Source of the DNA: Albibacterium bauzanense
GTDB taxonomy: Bacteria > Bacteroidota > Bacteroidia > Sphingobacteriales > Sphingobacteriaceae
NCBI RefSeq assembly: GCF_004339765.1
Contig: NZ_SMGO01000001.1
Span: 1,116,001 to 1,180,000 of the forward strand
Direction: 5' to 3'
Length of the DNA: 64,000 nucleotides
In this document: piece after piece, positions 34,501 through 43,396 of the stretch
How positions within the stretch are numbered: position 1 is the first letter of the stretch
Layout of the letters: each line of letters opens with the position of its first letter
Made by a program: the position numbers and the translations under genes
Notes under the pieces: generated by a model
The model's input: only the letters and a program-made list of their open reading frames with translations
The model's database searches: none
What the model was told of the DNA's origin: nothing

Positions 34501-34535
34501 CAAAACGTTTAGATCAAATTAACAATAAGAAATAA
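31506..34535 (+). CDS. Large exported tetratricopeptide-repeat protein
   Basis: 1009 residues. A signal peptide (MFKKFTQITLALSLIAGGVYA) is followed by many TPR-like helical repeats across the entire chain, for example YKSGMELYERGKYVAAAKQFDKV, AAYYQVGRSYFAQKNYDKTIEW and ALVTIGLVHYNNKENDEAINIFKRVV. TPRs mediate protein contacts, probably in the periplasm or at the outer membrane. The ATG at 31506 is chosen; the frame reaches upstream only to a TTG. It is followed 3 bp later by the beta-barrel gene, and then by HU-SPOR, ExbB/ExbD and TonB-like genes, so it is likely part of an envelope module. Confidence 0.85.
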   Translation: MFKKFTQITLALSLIAGGVYAQQSAWQEIDKAYKSGMELYERGKYVAAAKQFDKVETTRIRSVIQEDEQAQVSLLKEKARFYQAVCALEVGNRDAEDLFMKYIKDYPTSSNTKAAYYQVGRSYFAQKNYDKTIEWFEKLDGSALTGSESSEYRFKLAYSYFKKDRNSEAKPMFERLKNERSAYNESAIYYYAYLAYLDGEYKTALSEFERLKGSKQFENSYPYYIASLYYLDGRYDDVLAYAIPILETTKQESETDLFRIVGATYFSKGDLVNSKIYYDKYQAADQGQTQSNQDTYNIGYIAFKNGNNEKAIAELEKLDQPEAYYQAGMITLGDAFLKANNKESARNAFFRASKLDFDPQLKEEGALNYAKLSYELEFHQVALEATQEFLTTYPRSAKINEAKTLLAEILLSTKNYNDAVNILETIDNRSPEANAAYQKVTYFRGLEHYNERAFENSISLFMRSESYPIDPEIQALSTYWKAEAMYEVRKYGEAVVNFDRFLRYPAAKSTSVYNYANYALAYAAYRNSSFSTAANYFERFLASGDVDGNTRNDAIARLGDSYFSLRSYDRALTQYNKLIASKASSEDYALYQRGIIQGLQGQVDTKIATLLDLQQQFPNSNYSDDAAFEIPYSHFLRGDYDVAIAGLQKMVEDYPRSSYVPRALVTIGLVHYNNKENDEAINIFKRVVGEYSTTDEAKLALKSIQNIYIDNGDAQGYLNYALSTNIGNLTTAEQDNITFQAANGLFVRGEFAAAIEAINAYFDKFPKPIQEKYARFIRAESLWRTGKPNEALHDYNIILNDWTSPYSERTLISVSELHLQLKQYNEAVATLKKLELTADYKANYGFAINNLMLCYFMMGDMDEALKYANFVIGYDKSSQEEIAKAHLFAGKVYLAKNDKASAKKEFDLAAKGSQTIVGAEAKYNYGQLQFDEKGILAAQTTAFDLIKNMPSYDYWVAKSFILLADTYVALKDDFQAKSTLESIIENYDKKDDDIISEATKRLDQINNKK

Positions 34536-34538
34536 GCC

Positions 34539-36260
34539 ATGATATTGAAAAGTTCAATACTTAAACATACATTCATTCTAGGCTTTTGTGCTTTTTCATT
34601 CAATGCATATTCGCAGGTGGATACAACGAAAACACAAGAACCAGCAACCATTGAAGAAGTTGAAGTAGTCCGCGATTATCGTCCGGTTTTGGCTGATGCA
34701 GTGAAAATAAGACGCAGTCCGGATTTAAATAATGTCAGAACCCAACAGCCTGCCCTACGATATAATGTGTTAGACAAAAGACTAAATTTCCCTTCAGGAA
34801 TGGGTCAGTTAACACTGCAGGAGATGCAATCTTCACGGCCAGGAATTATGACTAATAACTATGCTAAATTAGGGATAGGGAATTTTAATTCAATCCTGGG
34901 TGAAATATATATCAATTCAGGAACAGACGAAAATTATCAAACTGGTTTTTATGCCAAGCACCTTAACCAAAAGGGAGACCTTGAAAACCAGAAATTCTCA
35001 GAACAAAGAATTGGAATATTTGGTCGCAGCATCTTAGAAAAGATCACACTTAGCGGAGAGCTTGGCTTCAATCGTTATGGAACAGCTTTTTATGGTGTTG
35101 TTCCGGGAGCTGAAGACAATCCAATCATTACTTCAGATGCGCAGAATCAACATTTTAATGATATATTCTTTGTTGGAGAATTGTTAAAGAATTACGATCC
35201 ACAGGATACTGATTTAAGCTACTCTTTGAAAACAGATGTCTATCTGTTCAGTGATGCCTTTAATGCAAAAGAAAATTCATTTGCAATCAGCGGCTATCTT
35301 AATAAGGCAATCAATGTATTCAATATAGGTGCAAATGTTTCGGCTGATATGGCTAGTGTAAAGGCTGCTGATTATTCCATTTCGAACAACCTTATTCGCT
35401 TAAATCCTTATATCCGCTTTCAAGGAAATAACTACAAAATCACTTTAGGAGCCAACTTCATTTCTGAATCAGGAGAAACCAGCCGTTCTAATTTATTCCC
35501 ATTGGCTAACCTGGAACTCGATGTTGTACCAGAATTTGTAAGTATTTTCGGAAGTGTAAAGGGAGATGTAAACAGAACTTCATTGCGTTCTTTAGCACAA
35601 AGCAATCCTTATTTAAATGAGAATATCGCCATTCGTAATACAATAGACAGGTTAAACATTACTGCAGGAGTAAAAGGAAATGTAGGAGCTACTTTCGGTT
35701 ATAAAGCAAGTGTCTTTTATCGCAAGGTTGAAGACCTTCCCTTATTTGTTAATAGTCCGAATGAGCCGAAAAAGTTTGACTTGATTTACGATGCAGGAAT
35801 CGATAAAGCAACCAGTATCTCAGGCCTCGAAGGTGAAATAAATGTGAGAGTATCTGAAACTGTAAATATCGGTGGGAAATTGAACATCAGCGATTATAAA
35901 CTATCAACCGAAAGAGAAGCCTGGTTTATGCCTAAAGTTCAAATCTCTTCGAACGCACGGATAAACATCAGCGAAAAGGTATTCCTAAACGCAGAAGTAT
36001 TATTTGCCGGAGAAACCTCTGCGAAAACATACGACTATAGCCTTGCTGCTATTCCTGTTACTGATTACACAACAGCTGATCCAATTATTAAAAGAGTACC
36101 AGCATTTGCTGACTTTAGTGCAGGTGCAGAATATAGAGTAAATCAACAGTTTGGTATTTTTATTCAAGCTAATAACTTGTTAAATTCCAATTACGAAAAA
36201 TACTTATATTACCCTCGTTTAGGATTCAATGTTTTTGGAGGTCTTAATTATTCATTTTAA
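34539..36260 (+). CDS. TonB-dependent-receptor-like outer-membrane beta-barrel protein
   Basis: 573 residues with a signal peptide (CAFSFNAYSQ). The short N-terminal segment after it (PATIEEVEVVRDYRPVLADAVKIRR) contains no plug domain of usual size. The rest alternates beta-strand patterns with turns and ends in an aromatic residue (VFGGLNYSF), as in TonB-receptor barrels. It is shorter than a full receptor (usually 700-1000 residues) and resembles barrel proteins encoded after the large TPR gene in Bacteroidota. The 3-bp spacing to that gene suggests the two work together. Outer-membrane localisation is likely; transport function is not shown. Confidence 0.75.
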   Translation: MILKSSILKHTFILGFCAFSFNAYSQVDTTKTQEPATIEEVEVVRDYRPVLADAVKIRRSPDLNNVRTQQPALRYNVLDKRLNFPSGMGQLTLQEMQSSRPGIMTNNYAKLGIGNFNSILGEIYINSGTDENYQTGFYAKHLNQKGDLENQKFSEQRIGIFGRSILEKITLSGELGFNRYGTAFYGVVPGAEDNPIITSDAQNQHFNDIFFVGELLKNYDPQDTDLSYSLKTDVYLFSDAFNAKENSFAISGYLNKAINVFNIGANVSADMASVKAADYSISNNLIRLNPYIRFQGNNYKITLGANFISESGETSRSNLFPLANLELDVVPEFVSIFGSVKGDVNRTSLRSLAQSNPYLNENIAIRNTIDRLNITAGVKGNVGATFGYKASVFYRKVEDLPLFVNSPNEPKKFDLIYDAGIDKATSISGLEGEINVRVSETVNIGGKLNISDYKLSTEREAWFMPKVQISSNARINISEKVFLNAEVLFAGETSAKTYDYSLAAIPVTDYTTADPIIKRVPAFADFSAGAEYRVNQQFGIFIQANNLLNSNYEKYLYYPRLGFNVFGGLNYSF

Positions 36261-36284
36261 TTAAATAACTTTGCTAGGATAGCA

Positions 36285-37340
36285 ATGAACACATTAGGAT
36301 TATACATAAAAGAAGCACTGCAGGATAAGAGAGAGATCTACTTACCCGGAATCGGTACGTTCAAAAAAGAACGTATTCCCGCTTTTTTTAACGATCTGAA
36401 ACAGTGTTTTATGCCGCCCTTTCAAAGCATCGTTCTTACAGACAAGCAACCGGTATCAGATCAGTCATTGATTCAATTCATTGCTGAAAAAGAAAACATT
36501 GATTTAGAAGAAAGTCGTTTAAAAATTGAACAAACTATCTCGGAGCTTGAAACTGAGCTTCAGGAAAAGGAAGAAATCATTTTAGAAGGCTTCGGTAAAT
36601 TAAAGAGAATAGAAACTCGCTATGAGTTCACTCATTTTCAACCTGTTCTTGAAGGAGCTTTTAATGATTATGAGCCTGTCGCCGAAGCGGAAATTATACT
36701 CCCTATTGAGAAAAAGGCAGGTATTACGAATCCTTCGATCGATTTAAACACAGATGAAGCCCTTTTACCGGTTGAGGAATCAACAATTAACGAAGAGTAT
36801 CTGGAGCAAGAGAGCAATTCTAAAAAATGGTTATGGCCTGTATTAGCGCTGGTTATCTGTGTGGTTGCTGCCGCGTTCTGGTTCTTAAATCCGAATTTCA
36901 ATTTTGCTAATCTTACAAATACGGCAGAAAGCGGATCAAACAAACAAGTTATCGAGCAACCAGTTACTGAAGCACCTGCAACAGCAGCTACTCAGTCTAC
37001 CGACTTAAGCACACAAGCACCGCTTTCTGAATCTACAGAGCAAGTTACGCCAGATCCTGTAAACAATAACCCATCAGCCTCTTTGGTTAAAGAAGCTCAG
37101 GGACGCTTTGAAGTAATCATCGCTGCATTCAATACAATGGAAGAAGCAGAGGCTTATGTAAATAGAACCAATGCTAAAGGCTATAACGTATATATCATAA
37201 AGAATAACAACCCGGGTAATCTCAATAAAATTAGCTATGGCCCATTTCAAACTGCAGAAGAAGCAGACCAGGCCCTAATTAAAGTTAGAGAAGAATTAAC
37301 AAAAGAAGCCTGGGTATTTGAAAATAAAAGTAAAAAATAA
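36285..37340 (+). CDS. CCDC81-type HU-domain and SPOR-domain membrane protein
   Basis: 351 residues. The N-terminal part (about 1-140) has two prokaryotic HU/CCDC81-type domains: LGLYIKEALQDKREIYLPGIGTF, then LIQFIAEKENIDLEESRLK and EIILEGFGKLKR. A single membrane segment follows at about 184-200 (WPVLALVICVVAAAFWFL), then a Pro/Thr/Ser-rich linker and a C-terminal SPOR domain (about 270-345, RFEVIIAAFNTMEEAEAYVN), which binds denuded peptidoglycan. The protein would link a cytoplasmic HU-like part with the septal cell wall. It stands between the beta-barrel gene and exbB. Confidence 0.88.
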   Translation: MNTLGLYIKEALQDKREIYLPGIGTFKKERIPAFFNDLKQCFMPPFQSIVLTDKQPVSDQSLIQFIAEKENIDLEESRLKIEQTISELETELQEKEEIILEGFGKLKRIETRYEFTHFQPVLEGAFNDYEPVAEAEIILPIEKKAGITNPSIDLNTDEALLPVEESTINEEYLEQESNSKKWLWPVLALVICVVAAAFWFLNPNFNFANLTNTAESGSNKQVIEQPVTEAPATAATQSTDLSTQAPLSESTEQVTPDPVNNNPSASLVKEAQGRFEVIIAAFNTMEEAEAYVNRTNAKGYNVYIIKNNNPGNLNKISYGPFQTAEEADQALIKVREELTKEAWVFENKSKK

Positions 37341-37371
37341 GAATCAAGAACTAAATAAAAGATAAAACCTC

Positions 37372-38067
37372 ATGCTATTACAGATCGACAGCACAATTCA
37401 GTTAGACACCATGATGACGGCCGCACAGCAGGCCGTTCCACCAGTAGAAGATCTACGATTTATTGATATACTCATCAAGGGTGGTTGGGTAATGATACCC
37501 TTAGCATTTTTACTTTTAGCGGGTTTGGTAATCTTCATTGAGCGCTATTTAACTATTCGCAAAGCAAACAGGCACGAAAAAAACCTAACAGCACAGGTCA
37601 AACAAAGCATTCTATCAGGTAAGCTTGAATCAGCAATTGCAGTTTGCCGCAGTAACAACAGCCCACTTAGCCGTATGTTACAAAAGGGTCTGTTAAGAAT
37701 AGGAAGACCGATCAAAGACATCGAAGGTGCTATTGAAAATGTTGGTAAACTAGAAGTTGCAAAGCTTGAAAAGAACATCAATATTCTTGGTATCATTGCT
37801 GGTATTGCTCCCATGCTTGGTTTCGTAGGAACAATCATTGGTGTAATTTCTATCTTCCATGAGGTTGAGTTAGAAGGAGTTATTAATATAGGTACAGTTT
37901 CAGGAGGTCTTTATGTGAAAATGGTATCTTCAGCAACAGGTTTAATCATAGGTATTATTGCTTATATTGGTTATCATATTCTAAATGAAATGGTAGATCG
38001 CATCATTCTGCGTATGGAAACAGATGCCATTGAGTTTATTGATTTGCTGGAAGAGCCAATCTCTTAA
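37372..38067 (+). CDS. MotA/TolQ/ExbB proton-channel protein
   Basis: 231 residues with three membrane segments (about 32-53, 132-155 and 175-197). Typical motifs are PLAFLLLAGLVIFIERYLTI and the conserved GIIAGIAPMLGFVGTIIGVISIFHEVE, plus the final TM with MVSSATGLIIGIIAYIGYHILNE. Together with the ExbD/TolR protein next door it forms the energised inner-membrane motor that uses the proton gradient. Within this operon the probable client is the TonB-like protein at 38529. Start ATG 31 bp after the HU-SPOR gene. Confidence 0.92.
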   Translation: MLLQIDSTIQLDTMMTAAQQAVPPVEDLRFIDILIKGGWVMIPLAFLLLAGLVIFIERYLTIRKANRHEKNLTAQVKQSILSGKLESAIAVCRSNNSPLSRMLQKGLLRIGRPIKDIEGAIENVGKLEVAKLEKNINILGIIAGIAPMLGFVGTIIGVISIFHEVELEGVINIGTVSGGLYVKMVSSATGLIIGIIAYIGYHILNEMVDRIILRMETDAIEFIDLLEEPIS

Positions 38068-38112
38068 GTTGAGAAGATTTAAACAGAAGGAATAAATTGA
38101 CATATATATTAA

Positions 38113-38517
38113 ATGAATTTTAAAAGAAGACGTGAACGCCCAAAGGCAGAAGTAAACACGACAGCACTCAATGATATCATGTTTTTCTTGATGTTGTTTT
38201 TTCTTCTGGCATCTGCGGTAGCCAATCCACAAGTTGTTAAACTGTTATTGCCCAGATCTAGTTCAGGAGAACAATCTTTAGCAAAAAAGACAATAACAGT
38301 TTCAATAACTCAAAACTTGGAGTACTTTATAGACGATGTACAGGTTCCCGTAGACAACTTATTACCTGCTTTACAAGCATATCAACAACCTGGGCAAGAA
38401 ATAACAATCATGCTTTATGTTGATAGAAGTGTTGCTATTAAAGACGTTATTGAAGTAATGGATGTTGCGAATCAATTACGATTAAAACTGGTTTTAGCTA
38501 CAGAGCCAAAACCATAA
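38113..38517 (+). CDS. ExbD/TolR-family protein
   Basis: 134 residues: a short basic N-terminus, one membrane segment (about 22-38, DIMFFLMLFFLLASAVA) and a periplasmic ExbD/TolR domain ending LRLKLVLATEPKP. The N-terminal EVNTTALNDIMFFLMLFF carries the conserved Asp of the family (D22) that takes part in proton translocation. It lies 45 bp after the ExbB gene and 11 bp before the TonB-like gene. Confidence 0.92.
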   Translation: MNFKRRRERPKAEVNTTALNDIMFFLMLFFLLASAVANPQVVKLLLPRSSSGEQSLAKKTITVSITQNLEYFIDDVQVPVDNLLPALQAYQQPGQEITIMLYVDRSVAIKDVIEVMDVANQLRLKLVLATEPKP

Positions 38518-38528
38518 TAAATATTGCT

Positions 38529-39347
38529 ATGAGCCTTTATCAGGAAGAGGAAAATAATTATCCAAAAGCGGTGTTGATATCAACAGCAATCATGCTGATT
38601 TTATTTGCGTTAAGCTATTTTATTATCCTTGGAAACCCTATGCCACAGTTCGGCACAGGAGGAATTATTGTTAATTATGGTACTTCACCAGAAGGAATGG
38701 GCGACAATTATATGAGCGTTGATGAACCCTCTATGGATCCAAACGCCAATAATGCATTGCCTGATCGGGTTGTTCCAAATGAAACACCACAACCGGTTGC
38801 TTCTCAGCAAGCAAGCGATAAAGCCATTGTTACACAAGACATGGAGGATGCTCCGGCAGTTGTTACAAAAACAAATAAACCAAGCACCACACCTACCGTA
38901 ACACCAGAAAAACCGGTAAGCAAACCAACCGTTAATCCGAATGCATTATACACAGGTAATAAAAATAATGCTTCAGGTACTGGTGATGGGACTGGAACAA
39001 CTCCTGGCAACCAAGGTTCAGTTAATGGAGATCCATTAGCGGCAAACTATGGTGAAGGTGGATCAGGTTTTGGTGATGCCAGCTTAAGTCTTGAAAACAG
39101 ACGCTTCGTTAGATCTCCTCAAATTGAAGATGATGGACAACAATCGGGAAGAGTTGCAGTAGAAGTTCGCGTAGATAGAGATGGAAATATTATTTCTGCA
39201 CGTGCAGGAGTACGAGGGACAACCCTTACCAATCAAACCCTATGGGACAAATGTGAGCGGGCGGCTCTTAGTGCACAGTTAAATCGTCTAGAAAAAGCTC
39301 CTCCTTCTCAAACAGGAGTGATCGTTTTCAATTTCAAACTTCGATAG
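38529..39347 (+). CDS. TonB/TolA-like energy transducer
   Basis: 272 residues: a short N-terminal cytoplasmic part, a single membrane segment (about 14-33, AVLISTAIMLILFALSYFIIL), a long Pro/Thr/Asn-rich periplasmic linker and a C-terminal TonB-like domain (about 190-272). The latter includes GRVAVEVRVDRDGNIISARAGV, which matches the C-terminal fold that contacts outer-membrane partners. The linker is rich in repeats such as PSTTPTVTPEKPV. It probably receives energy from the ExbB/ExbD pair encoded just upstream. Which outer-membrane protein it drives is unknown; the barrel at 34539 is a candidate. Confidence 0.88.
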   Translation: MSLYQEEENNYPKAVLISTAIMLILFALSYFIILGNPMPQFGTGGIIVNYGTSPEGMGDNYMSVDEPSMDPNANNALPDRVVPNETPQPVASQQASDKAIVTQDMEDAPAVVTKTNKPSTTPTVTPEKPVSKPTVNPNALYTGNKNNASGTGDGTGTTPGNQGSVNGDPLAANYGEGGSGFGDASLSLENRRFVRSPQIEDDGQQSGRVAVEVRVDRDGNIISARAGVRGTTLTNQTLWDKCERAALSAQLNRLEKAPPSQTGVIVFNFKLR

Positions 39348-39364
39348 TTTTATCTCAGACAACC

Positions 39365-40693
39365 ATGTCTTATTCTGAAACCCTTGCCTATCTTTATAGC
39401 AGACTTCCTATGTTCAGTAAAATAGGAAACTCTGCCATTAAAAAAGACCTGACAAACACCTTAAAACTCTGTGAATTTCTTGGAAATCCACAAGATCAAT
39501 TCAAGTCTATTCACATTGCCGGAACCAATGGGAAAGGCTCATCATCCAACATGCTGGCTGCTATTTTGCAGACATCTGGCTATAAAACAGGACTCTACAC
39601 CTCCCCTCACCTATTAGATTTTCGTGAGCGTATTCGCATAAACGGCGATATGATTCCTGAAGATAAGGTAGTCGAGTTTGTAAAGAGAAACAAGGACTTT
39701 ATCGAAGATCTAAAGCCTTCCTTTTTTGAGGTAACGGTAGCGATGGCATTCTTACACTTTGCAGAAGAGAATGTAGATATTGCAATCATAGAAACTGGCT
39801 TAGGCGGTCGACTGGATTCTACAAATGTTGTTCATCCCATTCTATCTCTTATTACAAATATCAGTCTGGATCATACTTCTTTACTTGGTAATACTCTTGA
39901 AGCTATTGCCTATGAAAAAGCAGGCATCATAAAACATAATACACCAGTAGTAATCAGCGAGAAAGCAGAAGCTACCAGTTCCGTTTTCCTAGACAAAGCA
40001 GCATCTACCCAAAGCAAAATTACTTTTGCAAGCGATCAATGGAAAATTGAAACATTAAACAAGGCAGAAGAAAGCTTGCTTCTACAAGTCAGCAAACTAT
40101 CAAGCGAAAACAATTCAGTAGCATTAAATACTCTTGATTCTCCATTAAAAATAGAACTTGATTTATCTGGAAACTACCAAACCAAGAATATTAAAGGGGT
40201 TCTTTCAAGCGTAGAAGAACTACGTCTGCAAGGCTTCATAATCCCTGAGCGTGATCTATTATACGCATTAAATCATGTTAAAGAATTAACCGGTTTAAGA
40301 GCCCGCTGGCAAACACTATCCCACAACCCATTAATCATCTGCGATACTGGTCACAATGAAGCTGGATGGGAAGAAGTTTTGTTAAATATCAATCAAACAC
40401 CGTTTAAGAACCTTCACATGGTTGTCGGTATTATGCGCGATAAAAACAGCGATAAACTATTGAGCATTTTCCCAAGCGAAGCAACCTACTATTTCTGCAA
40501 TGCTGATTTTGAAAGAGCACTTCCTGCTAAAGAGTTGCAAGAGGAGGCAAAAATTAAAAATCTTCAAGGAAAATCATATCCTGATGTTCTTTCTGCCTTG
40601 GATGCTGCAATAAAAAATGCCCAGCCAGAAGACCTGATCTTCATCGGGGGCAGTACTTTTATTGTTGCCGAAGCTCTTAAGCGCTTTGTTTAA
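39365..40693 (+). CDS. folC: Bifunctional dihydrofolate / folylpolyglutamate synthase
   Basis: 442 residues, the normal size of FolC, which makes dihydrofolate and adds glutamates to folates. The P-loop-type motif IAGTNGKGSSSNMLAAIL (about 51-67), GLYTSPHLLDFRERI and the ETGLGGRLDSTN loop are all present, as is the C-terminal domain (ICDTGHNEAGWEEV). It follows the TonB-like gene by 17 bp, so it may be read from the same transcript although its role is unrelated. Confidence 0.96.
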   Translation: MSYSETLAYLYSRLPMFSKIGNSAIKKDLTNTLKLCEFLGNPQDQFKSIHIAGTNGKGSSSNMLAAILQTSGYKTGLYTSPHLLDFRERIRINGDMIPEDKVVEFVKRNKDFIEDLKPSFFEVTVAMAFLHFAEENVDIAIIETGLGGRLDSTNVVHPILSLITNISLDHTSLLGNTLEAIAYEKAGIIKHNTPVVISEKAEATSSVFLDKAASTQSKITFASDQWKIETLNKAEESLLLQVSKLSSENNSVALNTLDSPLKIELDLSGNYQTKNIKGVLSSVEELRLQGFIIPERDLLYALNHVKELTGLRARWQTLSHNPLIICDTGHNEAGWEEVLLNINQTPFKNLHMVVGIMRDKNSDKLLSIFPSEATYYFCNADFERALPAKELQEEAKIKNLQGKSYPDVLSALDAAIKNAQPEDLIFIGGSTFIVAEALKRFV

Positions 40694-40701
40694 TTGAAAT
40701 C

Positions 40702-41418
40702 CTATTCGTCGGCTGTTGTTGCCTCAAGACTTATTGCATCTCGTTCTTCCGGAGATAGCTCTTTATATTTCTTATAAGAATCCATTATATACAAACGGAT
40801 CTGCTCCTCATCAGATTTTGTAATAAAAGCATAACTAGGCTTATACTTAACAATAAACTGATCCAGATCCTTACCCTGCAACGGCGTAAGCGATGTAATC
40901 AATTCCGAAGTAAACTTAGCCATAATAGCACGATTTTCACGCTCAGCAATTAACAATGGATACCTGGCACGGGCTGCGCGAGCCTTGCTGCCAAACAAAC
41001 GAGAAGGTGAAATAGAAATATTATTGTTAAACTGAACTGTTTCTCCTTCCTGTTGCGCTACCTGAATCTGCTGCTCTAACTGAGCATCAGATAACTCAGT
41101 AATCTCTACATCTTCTAATATATTAAAACCAGGAATTGGGGTGAGATAGATTCGCTTATATTCATAATCAGTTACCAATAAAGTATCTACTCTAAACCCC
41201 GGATAACTAAAAGAAAGCAATTCATTTAGCTTAACCTCAATAGAAAACTCTCCCTGCAAATTAGTTTCTACGCTTTCATGCGTACTTAAATTACTTACTT
41301 CTACCTGAGCAATTGGCTTAGAACTATCCAGCTCCATTACAACGCCTTTATAGCTTTGAGCTTGCACTAAAAGCACCGAAGTAAGCAATACCGAAACTAA
41401 AAGAAAGAGTTTTTTCAT
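40702..41418 (-). CDS. Exported protein with carboxypeptidase-regulatory-like domain
   Basis: 238 residues. A signal peptide (MKKLFLLVSVLLTSVLLVQA) is followed by a carboxypeptidase-regulatory-like (CarboxypepD_reg-like) domain, about 22-95, with SYKGVVMELDSSKPIAQVEV. This is the beta-sandwich seen at the N-terminus of TonB receptors, here alone. The remaining 140 residues are predicted helical and charged (QLEQQIQVAQQEGETVQFNN; ARAARARYPLLIAERENRAIM). Function unknown. It lies 40 bp after the M1 peptidase gene on the same strand, and ends convergent with folC with only 8 bp between. Confidence 0.75.
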   Translation of the reverse strand: MKKLFLLVSVLLTSVLLVQAQSYKGVVMELDSSKPIAQVEVSNLSTHESVETNLQGEFSIEVKLNELLSFSYPGFRVDTLLVTDYEYKRIYLTPIPGFNILEDVEITELSDAQLEQQIQVAQQEGETVQFNNNISISPSRLFGSKARAARARYPLLIAERENRAIMAKFTSELITSLTPLQGKDLDQFIVKYKPSYAFITKSDEEQIRLYIMDSYKKYKELSPEERDAISLEATTADE

Positions 41419-41457
41419 ACCATATCTACTACAAATATTATACCTCTAATTCCAACA

Positions 41458-43395
41458 TCATTTTGTCCAGCGATTATTACCCGGGTTAAAATCAGGAAGT
41501 ACCTTATCCGGGTCTAGCTGTACTTTTATGATCTCTTCATCCGCATCAAACTGAAAAGTCCAGCTTTTATTTCTTTCCCATATCTCAACCGGCAACGTCA
41601 GCCTGTCAGTCTTCCCGCTTCGTGTAGTCACTTCTACAATAACAGGCATAGGCAGCTGTTCTAAATTATCAATCGTAATGATAGCCCCACTCCCGTTATT
41701 AATAACCCTTGTTACAGCTTGATCCAGTCGCCAGTTATTCTGAAACCAACCTCTCCAAAACCAAGCTAAATTATCACCGGATACATTTTCAATCGTATGA
41801 AAAAAGTCATCTGGCGTTGGATGCTTATAAGCCCAATTATTAATATAAGTTTTCAGTGCCAGATCAAAACGTTCCGGACCTAATATCACTTCTCTTAATA
41901 ATTTCAAACCAAAAGCAGGTTTATAATAAGCCAACACACCAATATTACGCTCATTCATACCACTGGGAGCAGTCATAACAGGTTCTAATATTGGATTAGT
42001 TAAAGACAATGCCAGGTTATTTGCATCCTGTGGTCCCTCATAATATTCTCCATTATTAAAATCCTGAGTTGATAGATCATTAAGGAACATATTAAAGCCT
42101 TCATCCATCCAGGCGTGTAAACGCTCATTGCTTCCTACAATCATCGGAAACCAAATATGCCCAAACTCATGATCGGTTACATCCCAAAGGGCTTGTCCCC
42201 TCGAACGTGCATTACAAAAAACTATTGCCGGATATTCCATTCCTCCTACATTCGAAGCCACATTAACAGCAACCGGATATGGATAATTAAACCATCTCTT
42301 TGAATAATTCTCGATAGATGCCTTTACATATTCTGTAGAACGCTCCCAAGCATTACCGCCACTGCTTTCCTGCGGATAAGCAGACATCGCTAAAGCAGTT
42401 TTGCCACCTTGTAAATTAATGCGTGCACCGTCAATAATAAAAGAAGAAGATGTAGCCCAAGCAACATCACGTGTATTCTCCAATCTATATTTCCAGGTTA
42501 CATACTTTCCATCTTTGTTTGCAAAAGCCTGAGCAGCTTCCTGTGCCGTACGGATAATAACAGTTTGATCACTCGTTTTAGCTTCCTTCCAACGTTCTTG
42601 CTGAGCGGGGCTCAATACTTCTTCAGGGTTTAATAACTCACCACCAAGAACAACAAAATGATTACTTGGCACCGTAATATCTACATCAATATCTCCATAC
42701 TCTAAATAAAACTCACCCGGACCGGTATAAGGAACCGTATTCCATCCCATTACATCATCATAAACAGCTACACGAGGATACCATTGTGCAATTGCAAATA
42801 TTTTACCATTCCGGGCATCAAGAATACCTGTCCGATCAGAACCATATTGAGGAACGATATAGCTATACTCAATGGTCATCTGTAATCTGCCACCATTCGG
42901 ATTCAATACTTCAGGCAGATAAACCTGCATACGGGCATCAGTTATCAAATATTTAACATCAACACCAGCTACTTTAACTGATTTTATCTTATATCCTCCA
43001 TCAAATTCTTCACCTTTTGCACCATACCGGCTATTTGTTAAAGGGATAATAGCATTACCTATTGAATTATCCTTGAACATATTCTGCTCCAATTGCATCC
43101 AAAGAAAATCAAGTTTATTCGGACTATTATTGGTATAATCCATCTTTACAGTAGCAGTAATCTCCCTGGTATCATCATTCAATCGCGCAGAAATACGATA
43201 ACTAGCCTTATTTTGCCAATACTTAGGTCCGGGTTCGCCACTTGCTGAACGATATTCTGTTCCATTCTTCTGATAAAAAGCAGGATCAAAGGCTTTCACA
43301 TAATCGTAATTACTGGTATTTTGGCCAAAGGCCGTCCCAAAAAATCCTACCAATAGAAATAAAACGTTTATTGCTAATATATTCAGTCTTTTCAT
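41458..43395 (-). CDS. M1-family (aminopeptidase N-like) metallopeptidase, exported
   Basis: 645 residues with signal peptide (MKRLNILAINVLFLLVGFFGTAFG). The catalytic zinc site of the M1/gluzincin family is present: H409-E410-F-G-H413 and a second Glu at 432 (WMDEGFN), 18 residues after the second His. The GGMEYP exopeptidase-like motif lies 20-25 residues before the zinc site. The start at 43395 is chosen because an earlier ATG would add 21 residues ahead of the signal; the chosen ATG is 1 bp after the stop of the Spx-like gene. Probably trims peptides in the periplasm or at the cell surface. Confidence 0.88.
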   Translation of the reverse strand: MKRLNILAINVLFLLVGFFGTAFGQNTSNYDYVKAFDPAFYQKNGTEYRSASGEPGPKYWQNKASYRISARLNDDTREITATVKMDYTNNSPNKLDFLWMQLEQNMFKDNSIGNAIIPLTNSRYGAKGEEFDGGYKIKSVKVAGVDVKYLITDARMQVYLPEVLNPNGGRLQMTIEYSYIVPQYGSDRTGILDARNGKIFAIAQWYPRVAVYDDVMGWNTVPYTGPGEFYLEYGDIDVDITVPSNHFVVLGGELLNPEEVLSPAQQERWKEAKTSDQTVIIRTAQEAAQAFANKDGKYVTWKYRLENTRDVAWATSSSFIIDGARINLQGGKTALAMSAYPQESSGGNAWERSTEYVKASIENYSKRWFNYPYPVAVNVASNVGGMEYPAIVFCNARSRGQALWDVTDHEFGHIWFPMIVGSNERLHAWMDEGFNMFLNDLSTQDFNNGEYYEGPQDANNLALSLTNPILEPVMTAPSGMNERNIGVLAYYKPAFGLKLLREVILGPERFDLALKTYINNWAYKHPTPDDFFHTIENVSGDNLAWFWRGWFQNNWRLDQAVTRVINNGSGAIITIDNLEQLPMPVIVEVTTRSGKTDRLTLPVEIWERNKSWTFQFDADEEIIKVQLDPDKVLPDFNPGNNRWTK

Positions 43396-43396
43396 C

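Noticed and set aside
34539-36260. Complete TonB-dependent receptor
   Set aside because: Too short and lacks a plug domain of normal size, so described as receptor-like barrel.
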